A DNA stretch of 64,000 nt from JAEUIE01 sp046350055. Lineage in GTDB: Bacteria > Planctomycetota > Planctomycetia > Gemmatales > HRBIN36. Positions 1 to 7,121 of the stretch are shown in pieces. How positions within the stretch are numbered: position 1 is the first letter of the stretch; each line of letters starts with the position of its first letter. A program made the translations under genes and the position numbers. The notes under the pieces were generated by a model. It ran no database searches. It was not told the origin of the DNA and saw only the letters and a list, made by a program, of their open reading frames with translations. The stretch lies in NCBI GenBank assembly GCA_046350055.1, contig JAXMBC010000001.1, forward strand, positions 4,216,001 through 4,280,000. The letters run 5' to 3'.

Positions 1-949
1 AGAGGCTGAGAACTGTGACAGCTTTGATGGCGTCTTCGAAGTGCTCCAGAGCGGTAAACGTCATCAACTCCGCTACGAAGAGCAGAGACAGCCAGACGAC
101 ACGTTTACGCCAGAGGGTAAAGAAGCCCGCTTCGATGTAGTTTTCACCAATGGGCACCACGCCACCCATGCGTTCCGCATCTTCGGTGGCTTCTTCCACC
201 AGCACATCGACCACATCATCATGGGTGACAATGCCAACAAGTCGGTTGTCACCATCGACCACCGGGATAGCAAGCAAATCGTAACGCGCCAGTTTCTGCG
301 CTGCTTCTTCACGGTCGTCATCAGCCTTAACTGTGTACGTATCGGTTTCCATCAGATCGCGAAGGAGAGTCTGACGCTGGGCGAGAATGAGATCGCGCAA
401 GCTGACGATGCCCATCAAGTGTCGATCAGTATCGAGCACATAAATGTAGTAGAGCGTTTCGGTGTTGGGTGCCTGCAATCGCAGACGGTCCAATGCCTCA
501 CCTACCGAAAGCCCTTCCGGCAGCCAGGCATAGTCGGTGGTCATGACTCCGCCAGCGGTACCTTCGGGGTATTTCACCAGCATGGCAATGTCACGGCGGT
601 CAGCTTCATCCACCAATCGTATCAAAGCTTCCGAGACGGCAGGAGCAAGGCGACGCAGCAGATCCACTCGATCATCATGTGACATCTTTTCAATGAGTTT
701 GGCCATGTCGGAGCGGCCGGTACCGAGAGCAAGTTCTTCCTGCTTTTCGTGGGTGAAGTACTCGAAAACCAGCGCCTGCTGATTCATCGGGCTGGCGCGC
801 AGGAATTTCCAGACATCCGCCGTAGGAAGGTCGTCCAGTGCCTCAGCCACAGTGGCTGGGTGCAAGTTTTCAACAAACGCTGCCATCCCATGGGTATCGT
901 TCTCTTCCAGGATGAGACGCACTTCAGGGCTGAACAGCGGATGGGGCAT
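1..949 (-). CDS. mgtE: Magnesium transporter MgtE (partial, C-terminus off the left edge)
   Basis: The minus-strand frame is open from an ATG at 949 to the window edge, so only about 316 N-terminal residues are present. The translation starts MPHPLFSPEVRLILEENDTH and has the acidic MgtE N-domain, then two CBS motifs (for example YYIYVLDTDRHLMGIVSLRD and a second ending RLVGIVTHDDVVDVL). The region nearest the edge becomes hydrophobic, consistent with the first membrane helix. MgtE is a Mg2+ channel in the inner membrane gated by Mg2+ binding to the N and CBS domains. A Shine-Dalgarno CAGGAG lies 6 nt before the ATG. The pore residues are outside the window. It lies downstream of rsr on the same strand, with about 180 bp between. 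Confidence 0.93.
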   Translation of the reverse strand, partial: MPHPLFSPEVRLILEENDTHGMAAFVENLHPATVAEALDDLPTADVWKFLRASPMNQQALVFEYFTHEKQEELALGTGRSDMAKLIEKMSHDDRVDLLRRLAPAVSEALIRLVDEADRRDIAMLVKYPEGTAGGVMTTDYAWLPEGLSVGEALDRLRLQAPNTETLYYIYVLDTDRHLMGIVSLRDLILAQRQTLLRDLMETDTYTVKADDDREEAAQKLARYDLLAIPVVDGDNRLVGIVTHDDVVDVLVEEATEDAERMGGVVPIGENYIEAGFFTLWRKRVVWLSLLFVAELMTFTALEHFEDAIKAVTVLSL

Positions 950-1127
950 GGTGGCTCCTGATTACTGTGTTGAGCTTTCGAACATTGCACCAAGATAGGC
1001 GTTGAAGAAACACGCACAGCGTGCCCTACAGCATAAGTACCAAAGAGTGATGGTTGAGAGCAAGGTCGATGCGCAAAGAAATCCCCAACCCTGTACGGGT
1101 TGGGGCAGAGGTAAGTAGCGGCAGTTG

Positions 1128-2777
1128 TCAATCATCCAAGGCTATTGCTTCAATCTCGGTGACGAAACGATTAGCATCGTCATTCAGGAAAGCAGCCATG
1201 ACCTTGAAAACAGCATCGCTGAAACCTCCTACGTTCAGGATGTCACTACGCTCCGGGGCGTGGGCAGTGGCATGCGGTTGCAGGTCAATGCAGATCAGCT
1301 TGGGACCAGAGATGTTGCCATTCTGGAGCCCGACCTGATTCTTCACGAACTTACTCCACTCCGCCATTACCCCCGTTTGCTGGCAAGCACCATAAGCATA
1401 TGCGCGGCCCTGGTAGACCCAGCTTTCGTTATCGCTTACCAATGCGATGCCTGCAAACTTCCGCCTGGGATAGCGCTTCAGTGCATGACTGATCGGCAGG
1501 GAGCAGTCGGTACCACCGCCTCCGAACTTCGCCAGGCGGTCAGCCAGGCTGAGGATGGAATCGCTGGGATCCATCTTCGCTTCGTACGCAGCGGTGTCGA
1601 ACGGGATCACCACACTATCAGGGTTACGACGCAGGAGTGCTGCTGCGAAGAGTGCTGCGACATCGACGCATCGCATCCTGGAAGTACCACCGGTTCCACG
1701 GTACCCGGTGATGGGCGAACCCATCGAGCCTGATACATCCAGTCCGATGACGATTGGCCCAGTCAATTCAGGCACGTTGCCACAGGCCAACTCGGCAGCC
1801 TGGTGGAGTGCAGCCTTGACCCTGGCCGGCATCTCGCTGCTGGCATTCATATAGGCAGCGAAGTACTGGTAAGGGAATTGACGGGCACGACGGATTTCCT
1901 CCGCATCGCCCAGGCGTTCCGCCACATAGTTCACCATTGCTTCATCGCTGAAGACGCCATGACGTTGCAACGTGTTGAGATTCATGCGAAGCGCCTGGGG
2001 GCCCATCGCCTTGGCCATTGCTGACCAGACGAAATAACCCTTGGCATTGTCTGCAAGCAGGTCCCAGCGTACGTGCAGCTTCTCGAGAATGACCAGTTGC
2101 TCATCTGCCGTAGTAGCAGCGCGGAACTGCTGGAGCAGTTGTACCTGCTCGGGCAGGTCGGCTTGGCTAGCAGGAGCCCATTTGGCCACATCTTTTGCTG
2201 TCAGCCAGCCGAAGAAGGCACGGCGGGTGTTATCCGTCGGCTTCGGGCGAGCCATGCGAAGAATGTCGCGCAGGCTGGGCGCCGTACCGATGCTGGCTGA
2301 GAGCAGCTTGTCCACCGACGCCTGGTTGAGCCAGCGACGGAAGGCACGCTGCACTGAGGTGGTCAGGCTCTTCTTGCCAAATATGCCGCTGCGGATCATC
2401 TGGAAGAGAGTACGCAGCAGGCGACCATTATCGACGATGCGGTCGAAGATACGGTGGAAGAGGTTGACATCACGGCCAGCCAGAGTGGCGAGCAGCGCAG
2501 CAGGCATATCCTTCATGAACGCCTTCTCGCGACTGTAGAGTGCCAGCTTGGCAAGGAAGGTGTTGTCGTCCACCTGCTTGATGAGTGTAATCAAGGTTTC
2601 GAGTTGCTCATCTGCCTGGGTGTAAAAGGTACCGTTGAAGCAGCCAGTTGCGGCCAACTGGGCCAGGGCTACTTTCGGTGGCAGCGTGTAAGCAGGTCCG
2701 CCAGCTTCATTGCTGGCGTCGGCCTTGTTGCGGACAAAGTGCGACTTGATGCTTTGGAAGAGTGTGGCATTGGCCAT
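1128..2777 (-). CDS. rsr: Ro60/TROVE-domain RNA-binding protein (Rsr)
   Basis: This 549-residue protein has the length and layout of bacterial Ro60 orthologues: an alpha-helical HEAT-like ring (about residues 1-335, the TROVE domain) and a C-terminal von Willebrand A fold with the MIDAS motif DVSGSMGS (D347, S349, S351). Ro proteins bind misfolded RNAs in the ring and Y RNAs on its outer face; in Deinococcus a Y RNA tethers Rsr to polynucleotide phosphorylase for decay of structured RNA. The start ATG at 2777 has AGGAGAAG upstream. The gene lies directly downstream of the RNA array at 2799-4020, on the same strand, which supports a functional link. No rtcA/rtcB gene is visible beside it. Confidence 0.95.
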   Translation of the reverse strand: MANATLFQSIKSHFVRNKADASNEAGGPAYTLPPKVALAQLAATGCFNGTFYTQADEQLETLITLIKQVDDNTFLAKLALYSREKAFMKDMPAALLATLAGRDVNLFHRIFDRIVDNGRLLRTLFQMIRSGIFGKKSLTTSVQRAFRRWLNQASVDKLLSASIGTAPSLRDILRMARPKPTDNTRRAFFGWLTAKDVAKWAPASQADLPEQVQLLQQFRAATTADEQLVILEKLHVRWDLLADNAKGYFVWSAMAKAMGPQALRMNLNTLQRHGVFSDEAMVNYVAERLGDAEEIRRARQFPYQYFAAYMNASSEMPARVKAALHQAAELACGNVPELTGPIVIGLDVSGSMGSPITGYRGTGGTSRMRCVDVAALFAAALLRRNPDSVVIPFDTAAYEAKMDPSDSILSLADRLAKFGGGGTDCSLPISHALKRYPRRKFAGIALVSDNESWVYQGRAYAYGACQQTGVMAEWSKFVKNQVGLQNGNISGPKLICIDLQPHATAHAPERSDILNVGGFSDAVFKVMAAFLNDDANRFVTEIEAIALDD

Positions 2778-2798
2778 GGCTTCTTCTCCTGGGTATTT

Positions 2799-2904
2799 CC
2801 ATCGACGAAGTGAAGTCCAGACTCCGGAAACTATGCCCTACGGCATTTCTTCCGGGCAGGGTTCTAACCTGCGTTACCATGTAATCCAGACAGGCAGTCG
2901 ATGG
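2799..2904 (-). ncRNA. Y RNA-like unit 1 (proximal to rsr)
   Basis: The unit is closed by the perfect inverted repeat CCATCGAC (2799-2806) / GTCGATGG (2897-2904). Read on the minus strand it holds a T-arm-like hairpin with a 5-bp stem and 7-nt loop (GCAGG TTAGAAC CCTGC) and a closed acceptor-like hairpin (CCGGAA...TTCCGG, inner stem ATGCC/GGCAT). It shares with the other four units a CUUC next to the 3' closing strand and a GACUGCC...GGAGU-type block after the 5' closing strand. It ends about 20 nt before the rsr start codon, so it could double as rsr leader. The D-arm is poor, so it is a reduced tRNA mimic. Confidence 0.68.
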
Positions 2905-2924
2905 TGTTCTGTGCTGTCGATATG

Positions 2925-3067
2925 TGCCCGACGAAGGGTAGCTGAGAGCAGCTCTTACGAGCAACTGGCGTGTCTGCTGTTCCACCACGGGATGAATCCC
3001 GGTGGGAGTTGCACCCACACGTGCTTTCGCACACCAGTTCCATGTACTCCTGGCAGTCAGTCGGGCA
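2925..3067 (-). ncRNA. Y RNA-like unit 2
   Basis: Closed by TGCCCGAC (2925-2932) / GTCGGGCA (3060-3067), a different 8-bp sequence from the other units, so pairing is kept while sequence changes. Minus-strand reading gives a GNRA-capped hairpin (GTGC GAAA GCAC), a T-arm-like hairpin (GTGGG TGCAACT CCCAC), a closed acceptor-like stem (CGGGAT...ATCCCG) and further hairpins such as AGCTG CTCT CAGCT. The motifs CUUCGUC and GACUGCC flank the closing stem as in the other units. It is the longest unit, with extra helices not typical of tRNA. Confidence 0.68.
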
Positions 3068-3084
3068 GGTTCGTGAAATAACAA

Positions 3085-3220
3085 CGATCAACGAAGAGTT
3101 GTTCAGAGATGCGTGCTCTACCACTGAGCTACAGTCTCCATGTTGAGTAAGGGAGACTGGTGGGATTCGAACCCACGACCACGAGATTATGAGTCTGTAC
3201 TCCAAACGGGCAGTTGATCG
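3085..3220 (-). ncRNA. Y RNA-like unit 3 with permuted tRNA-like domain
   Basis: Closed by CGATCAAC (3085-3092) / GTTGATCG (3213-3220). On the minus strand the order is: closing stem, GGAGUACA, a CUCAUAA loop (CAU in anticodon position), T-arm GTGGG TTCGAAT CCCAC, acceptor 3' strand AGTCTCC, a short loop, acceptor 5' strand GGAGACT, a canonical D-arm (GTAGCTCAGTGGTAGAGC), then ACUC, CUUC and the closing stem. The 7-bp acceptor pairs perfectly although the halves are in reversed order, so this is a circularly permuted tRNA whose ends lie at the anticodon. That layout matches the tRNA mimic of YrlA-type Y RNAs. A real permuted tRNA gene is a less likely alternative. Confidence 0.8.
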
Positions 3221-3270
3221 GTGTTTCGTAAGTACTCCCTCTCCCCGAGAAGGAGTGAAGAGTTAGATCC

Positions 3271-3407
3271 CGGTTCGGCGAAGGTGTATCCAGAGTTATC
3301 CTTGTGCTCTATCCAATTGAGCTACTGCAGGCTGTTGCCAGCGCCACAGACGGGATTCGAACCCGCAACATCAAGGTCCTATGTACTCCGGAAAGGCAGT
3401 CGAACCG
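3271..3407 (-). ncRNA. Y RNA-like unit 4 with permuted tRNA-like domain
   Basis: Closed by CGGTTCGGC (3271-3279) / GTCGAACCG (3399-3407). The minus strand carries a second 7-bp helix CCGGAGU/ACUCUGG, an anticodon-position stem CCUUG/CAAGG, a T-arm GCGGG TTCGAAT CCCGT, a GNRA-capped apical hairpin (GCTG GCAA CAGC) in place of an open acceptor end, and a canonical D-arm (GTAGCTCAATTGGATAGAGC). Continuous stacking of closing stem, second helix and anticodon stem is what is expected when a Y stem replaces the anticodon loop. The second helix pairs through a G-U only on the minus strand, while one pair of the closing stem wobbles only on the plus strand; the tRNA features decide for minus. Confidence 0.8.
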
Positions 3408-3426
3408 TAGCTTTGTGGTTGATAAA

Positions 3427-3503
3427 CCTCAACGAAGGTGAGCCAAGACATGCCTTACGGGCATCCTTTTACATGGAGATGTAGTCCTGACAGGCAGTTG
3501 AGG
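3427..3503 (-). ncRNA. Y RNA-like unit 5 (short, no clear tRNA domain)
   Basis: A 77-nt unit closed by CCTCAAC (3427-3433) / GTTGAGG (3497-3503), with the family blocks (AACUGCC next to the 5' closing strand, CUUCGUUG at the 3' strand). Inside are two small hairpins on the minus strand, TACAT CTCC ATGTA and ATGCC CGTAA GGCAT. No T-arm or D-arm is visible, so it would be a minimal Y RNA in which only the protein-binding stem is kept. It is the first Y-like unit after the ordinary tRNAs in the direction of transcription. Confidence 0.58.
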
Positions 3504-3550
3504 CATCGATTCAGACATTAGAGTTCTCCGTCAGGTTCACATTGTTTCAG

Positions 3551-3621
3551 TATCTCTGCCTGGAATTGAACCAGGTCCTCGAGTTTCGTAGACTCGGATG
3601 CGTCCGGTACACCTCAGAGAC
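3551..3621 (-). tRNA. tRNA-Arg(ACG)
   Basis: Minus-strand cloverleaf: acceptor GTCTCTG/CAGAGAT (G-U plus six pairs), anticodon stem CGAGT/ACTCG with loop CTACGAA (anticodon ACG), T-arm CCTGG TTCAATT CCAGG, discriminator A. CCA is not encoded. It is the last ordinary tRNA before the Y RNA-like units and is transcribed toward rsr. The A34 of the anticodon would be expected to be edited to inosine by TadA. Confidence 0.85.
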
Positions 3622-3635
3622 ATGCTGTCAGCCAA

Positions 3636-3706
3636 TTCGGGGAGAAGGATTCGAACCTTCACAGCGTGATTCAAAGTCACGAGGCCTACCATTAGCCGAT
3701 CCCCAA
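3636..3706 (-). tRNA. tRNA-Gln(TTG)
   Basis: Minus-strand cloverleaf with acceptor TTGGGGA/TCCCCGA, anticodon stem CGTGA/TCACG and loop CTTTGAA (anticodon TTG), T-arm GAAGG TTCGAAT CCTTC and a compact D-arm. The discriminator is A and CCA is not encoded. A second tRNA-Gln with anticodon CTG lies at 8298-8368 on the other strand. Confidence 0.85.
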
Positions 3707-3780
3707 TCAATCAGAGTGCCAAGTCCTACGTCAAGAAATAAGTGCTGTTGCGTTACTCAGCACTTAGCACTTTAGAAAAG

Positions 3781-3854
3781 TGGCTCGAGTGGGATTCGAA
3801 CCCACAGCATCCCTGGTTCTGAGCCAAGGTGGTCTGCCTGTTGCCTACCGAGCC
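3781..3854 (-). tRNA. tRNA with CAG anticodon (nominally Leu, but short variable arm)
   Basis: Acceptor GGCTCGG/TCGAGCC, anticodon stem CTTGG/CCAGG with loop CTCAGAA (anticodon CAG, Leu codon CTG), T-arm GTGGG TTCGAAT CCCAC, discriminator A. The variable region is only GATGC, whereas bacterial tRNA-Leu has a long class II arm, and the D-stem pairs poorly. The amino acid identity is therefore doubtful; it could be an atypical or decaying tRNA, or a tRNA-like RNA belonging to the rsr array. Confidence 0.65.
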
Positions 3855-3950
3855 TCAATCAAATGTGCTAAGTGCTATGTAATCACTGCTCATAACAAAT
3901 TGCGTTTGCATACTTAACACATAGGACGCAGCACGTGGTACTTAGAAGAA

Positions 3951-4020
3951 CACGAGTCTGAGGAGTCGAACCCCATGAAGCGGTGTTGGAAGCCGCGTGC
4001 TCACCCAGGAGCAGACTCGT
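3951..4020 (-). tRNA. tRNA-Trp(CCA), slightly degenerate
   Basis: Acceptor ACGAGTC/GACTCGT with A1-U72 and discriminator G73, as in bacterial tRNA-Trp. D-arm GCTC/GAGC; anticodon stem GCGGC/ACCGC with a C-A mismatch at the loop base and loop TTCCAAC (anticodon CCA); T-arm TGGGG TTCGACT CCTCA. An alternative register gives anticodon TCC (Gly) but a worse stem. It is the first RNA of the minus-strand array that runs toward rsr. Confidence 0.65.
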
Positions 4021-4048
4021 AGGGTGATCTGCAGCTGCATTGAATGGG

Positions 4049-4082
4049 AAAAGCCCAGCGTCTCGCGAGACGCTGGGCTTTT
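4049..4082. terminator. Bidirectional intrinsic terminator
   Basis: A perfectly self-complementary 26-bp core (GCCCAGCG...CGCTGGGC, centre CTCGCGAG) flanked by AAAA and TTTT, so it can end transcription on either strand. It lies 170 bp after the Ycf48-like gene stop on the minus strand and just before the tRNA/Y RNA array, insulating the two. Confidence 0.85.
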
Positions 4083-4253
4083 CATGCCTGAGCCATCTGC
4101 GGAGAGACTACGTGCAGCGAAGCAATGGTCGTTGCCACTGGTTGGGAAGTCGCAGTTGTGGTCGTATCTGGATCATGACTAGTCCAAGTGAGAATTATCC
4201 GAACAACAGGTAGATGCGCGAGAGGCAATTTTAGTTCGCAGGAAATTGATTAT

Positions 4254-5255
4254 TTAGTCCAGCTTCACGATCAGTCCCTTGGGTCCAACGGCCCAGCCTG
4301 TGCCTGAGGTGTGAAGCCGGGCTGCGTTGTAGTTCATGCGGTTGACCACCTTCCACGTCTCACCATCGGTTGATTGATACATACCGCCGGTGCCTGCCAT
4401 GATCCAGATTCCTCCACCGTAGGCGACAGCGGAGAGGAAGTGCATGGGGTGTTTGCGAAGTTTCCATGTCTTGCCGCCGTCGGTGGTGATGACACCGGTT
4501 CGCTCGGTCACAGTGGGACGGGCGTAGTCGCCACCAACAATCATGCCATGCATTTCATCACGAAAGGCAATCGAGAAGGCGCCTGCGGATGCTTTGCTGG
4601 CCTGTACATCGATATTGCTGGCTGTCCAGGTCTGGCCTCGGTCTGATGAGTGAAAGACGCGGGCAGTTGTCGCACCACCGGTGACGAAGTAGACATCGTT
4701 CTGGCCACGAGTAATCAGGCAGGTGCCGCTTGCTGCGAATGCGCCTTCGCCATCGAGTATCTTCGGCATGTGTTGAGGCTTGAGTGGCGTCCAGTGTATG
4801 CCGCCATCGCTTGTGGTCAGCAATTGATAGTAGCCGCCAACGGGGTCACTCAAGGCGACGCCGTGCTTCTCATCCCAGAAGGCAATCGCATCGTAGAAGG
4901 CCTCTTTGTCGGAGTTGATCCACTGGCACTTCCAACTCGCTCCGCCATCAATTGTCTTGTAAATGCGTGACTGATCCCCCGGCCCGATACTGAGGGCAAA
5001 AGCGACAGTATCGCTAAACGCTTCGATGTCTCGAAAGTCGAGCTTCTCTGCACCAGGTACCTGTATCACCTGCCAGGTTGTGCCGGCATTGGTGGTCCGG
5101 CAGATGGTACCTTTCGTCCCACTGACCCAGGCGACCTTGTCGCTCACAACCGACAAGCCGCGGAAGTCGGCCTTGGTGTCGATAGTTTGTACAGTTGCCT
5201 TCAGATCTGCAGTCGGGGTATGAATGAGCAAGGCGTTCAGTAGAAGAGACAGCAT
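4254..5255 (-). CDS. Exported Ycf48-like / BNR-repeat beta-propeller protein
   Basis: About 333 residues with repeated Asp-box-like stretches (TTNAGTTWQVIQV, TIDGGASWKCQW, TSDGGIHWTPL, SSDRGQTWTAS, TTDGGKTWKLR), each a turn of a seven-bladed propeller of the Ycf48/sialidase-like type. The start chosen here (ATG at 5255) gives a short signal peptide MLSLLLNALLIHTPTA and avoids overlap with gluQ; an upstream ATG at 5297 is also open. In photosynthetic organisms Ycf48 helps assemble photosystem II, but planctomycete homologues are of unknown function. It is the last gene of an operon with the esterase and gluQ (4-nt gap). Confidence 0.85.
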   Translation of the reverse strand: MLSLLLNALLIHTPTADLKATVQTIDTKADFRGLSVVSDKVAWVSGTKGTICRTTNAGTTWQVIQVPGAEKLDFRDIEAFSDTVAFALSIGPGDQSRIYKTIDGGASWKCQWINSDKEAFYDAIAFWDEKHGVALSDPVGGYYQLLTTSDGGIHWTPLKPQHMPKILDGEGAFAASGTCLITRGQNDVYFVTGGATTARVFHSSDRGQTWTASNIDVQASKASAGAFSIAFRDEMHGMIVGGDYARPTVTERTGVITTDGGKTWKLRKHPMHFLSAVAYGGGIWIMAGTGGMYQSTDGETWKVVNRMNYNAARLHTSGTGWAVGPKGLIVKLD

Positions 5256-5259
5256 GGTG

Positions 5260-6198
5260 TTACTCGAATGATTGTTTGAATTGTAGAGCGAGTTCATCCA
5301 CGACCCAGGCTTGGTGTGGAACAGTGTCCCAGGTGAACTGCTTCAGAAGTTCAGTTAGGGTTGTGGGGGCGGGTGTCCGTTGCCAGCCACAACTCATGGC
5401 AAGGTAGCCTAACACTTGTTCCGCAGACACCCCTTGGGCACGATAGCTGGCCAGCCGCGCGTCGCCATGACGTTTGGCGAGTCGTCGGCCATCAGTTCCA
5501 GTGACAAGGGGAATGTGACTAAATCGGGGAGGCTGTTTGCCAAGGGCTCTGTAAAGTTGCAACTGGCGTGGCGTGGAAGGGATCAGGTCATCGCCCCGAA
5601 TCACTTCGGTTACACCCATCTCAACATCATCGACAACCACAGCCAGTTGATATGCCGGGGTATTGTTGTTCTTCCAGACGACGAAGTCGCCACCGTATTC
5701 CGGACGTGGGGTGATCCATCCAGCGAAGACATCTTCGAATCCAGGAACGGTCGTGGAGCGAAATCTCCAGGCAAAAGGCTTGTCGGTGATCAAAGCTGCA
5801 TCAGCTACCGAGCGATGGGCGCACAGACCGGGGTAAGGGGGCAGTTCATGTTCCAAATGGGGAGCGCTGGCTGCTTGTTCGATGTCTTTGCGGGTGCAGG
5901 TGCAGGGATAGACCAGTTCCTTCGCTTTCAATTCATCCAGTGCTGCCTGATAGTGTCTTAGCCTGGTGGATTGCACGATGGGACCGATGTCCCAGTCGAG
6001 TCCCAGCCAGCGCAGATCATCAATAGCTTGTTCAGCTGCATCGCCTTTGATTCGGGGGGAATCGATGTCTTCCATCCGCAGAATGATCTTCCCGCTCTGG
6101 CAACGGGCCGAAAGCCAGGCGAGGAGATAAGTACGTGCATTGCCCAGGTGTTGTCCACCCGTGGGGGAGGGAGCCAGGCGACCAACGATACCACTCAT
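5260..6198 (-). CDS. gluQ: Glutamyl-Q tRNA(Asp) synthetase
   Basis: A 312-residue truncated glutamyl-tRNA synthetase without an anticodon-binding domain, the hallmark of GluQ-RS (YadB). The HIGH-like motif is in PSPTGGQHLGNART near the N-terminus, the KMSKS-like loop is RRLAKRHG, and a zinc site is formed by CTCTRKD and a later PGLC. The enzyme attaches glutamate to queuosine at the wobble position of tRNA-Asp. The start codon overlaps the stop of the upstream esterase gene by 4 nt (6195-6198), suggesting translational coupling. Confidence 0.92.
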   Translation of the reverse strand: MSGIVGRLAPSPTGGQHLGNARTYLLAWLSARCQSGKIILRMEDIDSPRIKGDAAEQAIDDLRWLGLDWDIGPIVQSTRLRHYQAALDELKAKELVYPCTCTRKDIEQAASAPHLEHELPPYPGLCAHRSVADAALITDKPFAWRFRSTTVPGFEDVFAGWITPRPEYGGDFVVWKNNNTPAYQLAVVVDDVEMGVTEVIRGDDLIPSTPRQLQLYRALGKQPPRFSHIPLVTGTDGRRLAKRHGDARLASYRAQGVSAEQVLGYLAMSCGWQRTPAPTTLTELLKQFTWDTVPHQAWVVDELALQFKQSFE

Positions 6199-7064
6199 GG
6201 CTTGCTGGTGCGGATAAATTGGAGGATGGCCAACTGCCCGGGATCATTCGCTTCACTGACACGGGCGATAATCGACATGTGATCGCGTTTAGCGATAGGT
6301 AGCAGCTTGCATGTTACCCTGGCATTCTGCAGTTTGTGATAAAACTGTTCGGCACATGCTCCATCGCATTGAGGCAGTTCATGGTCTCCATGCACAATTA
6401 GAAAAGGAGGCAATCCGGCTTGCACATGGGTGATGGGCGAGGCTTTGGCACGCTCCTTCGCATCGGTGCCAAAAACCTTGTCGAAGAGAATGATGTCGGG
6501 CTGCACATCGTATACGCCACTGATCGAGATGACGCCTTTGATAGCGGAGCGGGACATGCCTACGGCTTGCAGAAAACGAGGATCACTCGCGACAAGCGAG
6601 ACGAGATGCCCACCTGCGGAGTGCCCGGCGAGGAATAGCTGCTCGGCCTTGCCGCCATACCTGGTAATGTTCTTGTAAAGCCAACCGATGGCTTCTGCGA
6701 CATCGCTCGCCTGGTCGGGGTGTTTGGTCTTGGGAGCGAGGCGGTAGTTGATGACCGCAACGCCGATCCCTTGCCCGGCAAACGAGCGGCCGATCTTACC
6801 GTAGAGGTCGAACCAGAAATTTTTATCGCCATGCAACCAGCCTCCACCGTGCACAAAGACAAGCAGTGGGTATTCCTTACGGCCCGGTGGCAGATAGAGA
6901 TCAAGCTTGTGCTTGACAGGGTCAGCATCTCTGCCTTCGCGATAGGTGAGATCTCGTATAACCTCGATTGAGGGCGACTCAGCCGAGCTTGTTATGGTCA
7001 GAAGTGTCAGCAGGCAGAATGCAGCTACAGTTCGGAGCATCACGTTACTCTCGTCAGTTCTCAT
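6195..7064 (-). CDS. Secreted alpha/beta-hydrolase (HSL/BD-FAE-like esterase)
   Basis: 289 residues, starting with a basic N-terminus and hydrophobic signal sequence (VAAFCLLTLLTITSSAES). The oxyanion-hole motif HGGGW (in VFVHGGGWLHGDK), nucleophile motif GHSAGG and a late acid/His pair (HGDHE, KRDHMSI) place it in the esterase/lipase family that includes carboxylesterases and kynurenine formamidase-like enzymes. Substrate unknown; probably periplasmic. It is the first gene of the operon with gluQ and the propeller gene. A later Met (residue 9) gives the same signal peptide. Confidence 0.85.
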   Translation of the reverse strand: MRTDESNVMLRTVAAFCLLTLLTITSSAESPSIEVIRDLTYREGRDADPVKHKLDLYLPPGRKEYPLLVFVHGGGWLHGDKNFWFDLYGKIGRSFAGQGIGVAVINYRLAPKTKHPDQASDVAEAIGWLYKNITRYGGKAEQLFLAGHSAGGHLVSLVASDPRFLQAVGMSRSAIKGVISISGVYDVQPDIILFDKVFGTDAKERAKASPITHVQAGLPPFLIVHGDHELPQCDGACAEQFYHKLQNARVTCKLLPIAKRDHMSIIARVSEANDPGQLAILQFIRTSKP

Positions 7065-7121
7065 TATGATACTGCCGGACTGCTGGGTAGAGTGTCATAT
7101 GTTACAAAGATTTGTGCCCGG

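Noticed and set aside
41..682. 213-aa plus-strand frame
   Set aside because: It is antisense to mgtE; the minus strand gives clear CBS-domain protein with a good start.
3085..3407. Interrupted tRNAs with an intron in the anticodon loop
   Set aside because: Acceptor halves pair only within each permuted unit, not across the putative intron, and each unit is closed by its own perfect stem.
2707..3775. Several 80-125 aa frames over the RNA array
   Set aside because: They overlap tRNAs and paired RNA structures, and their translations look like random sequence with many Cys and Ser.
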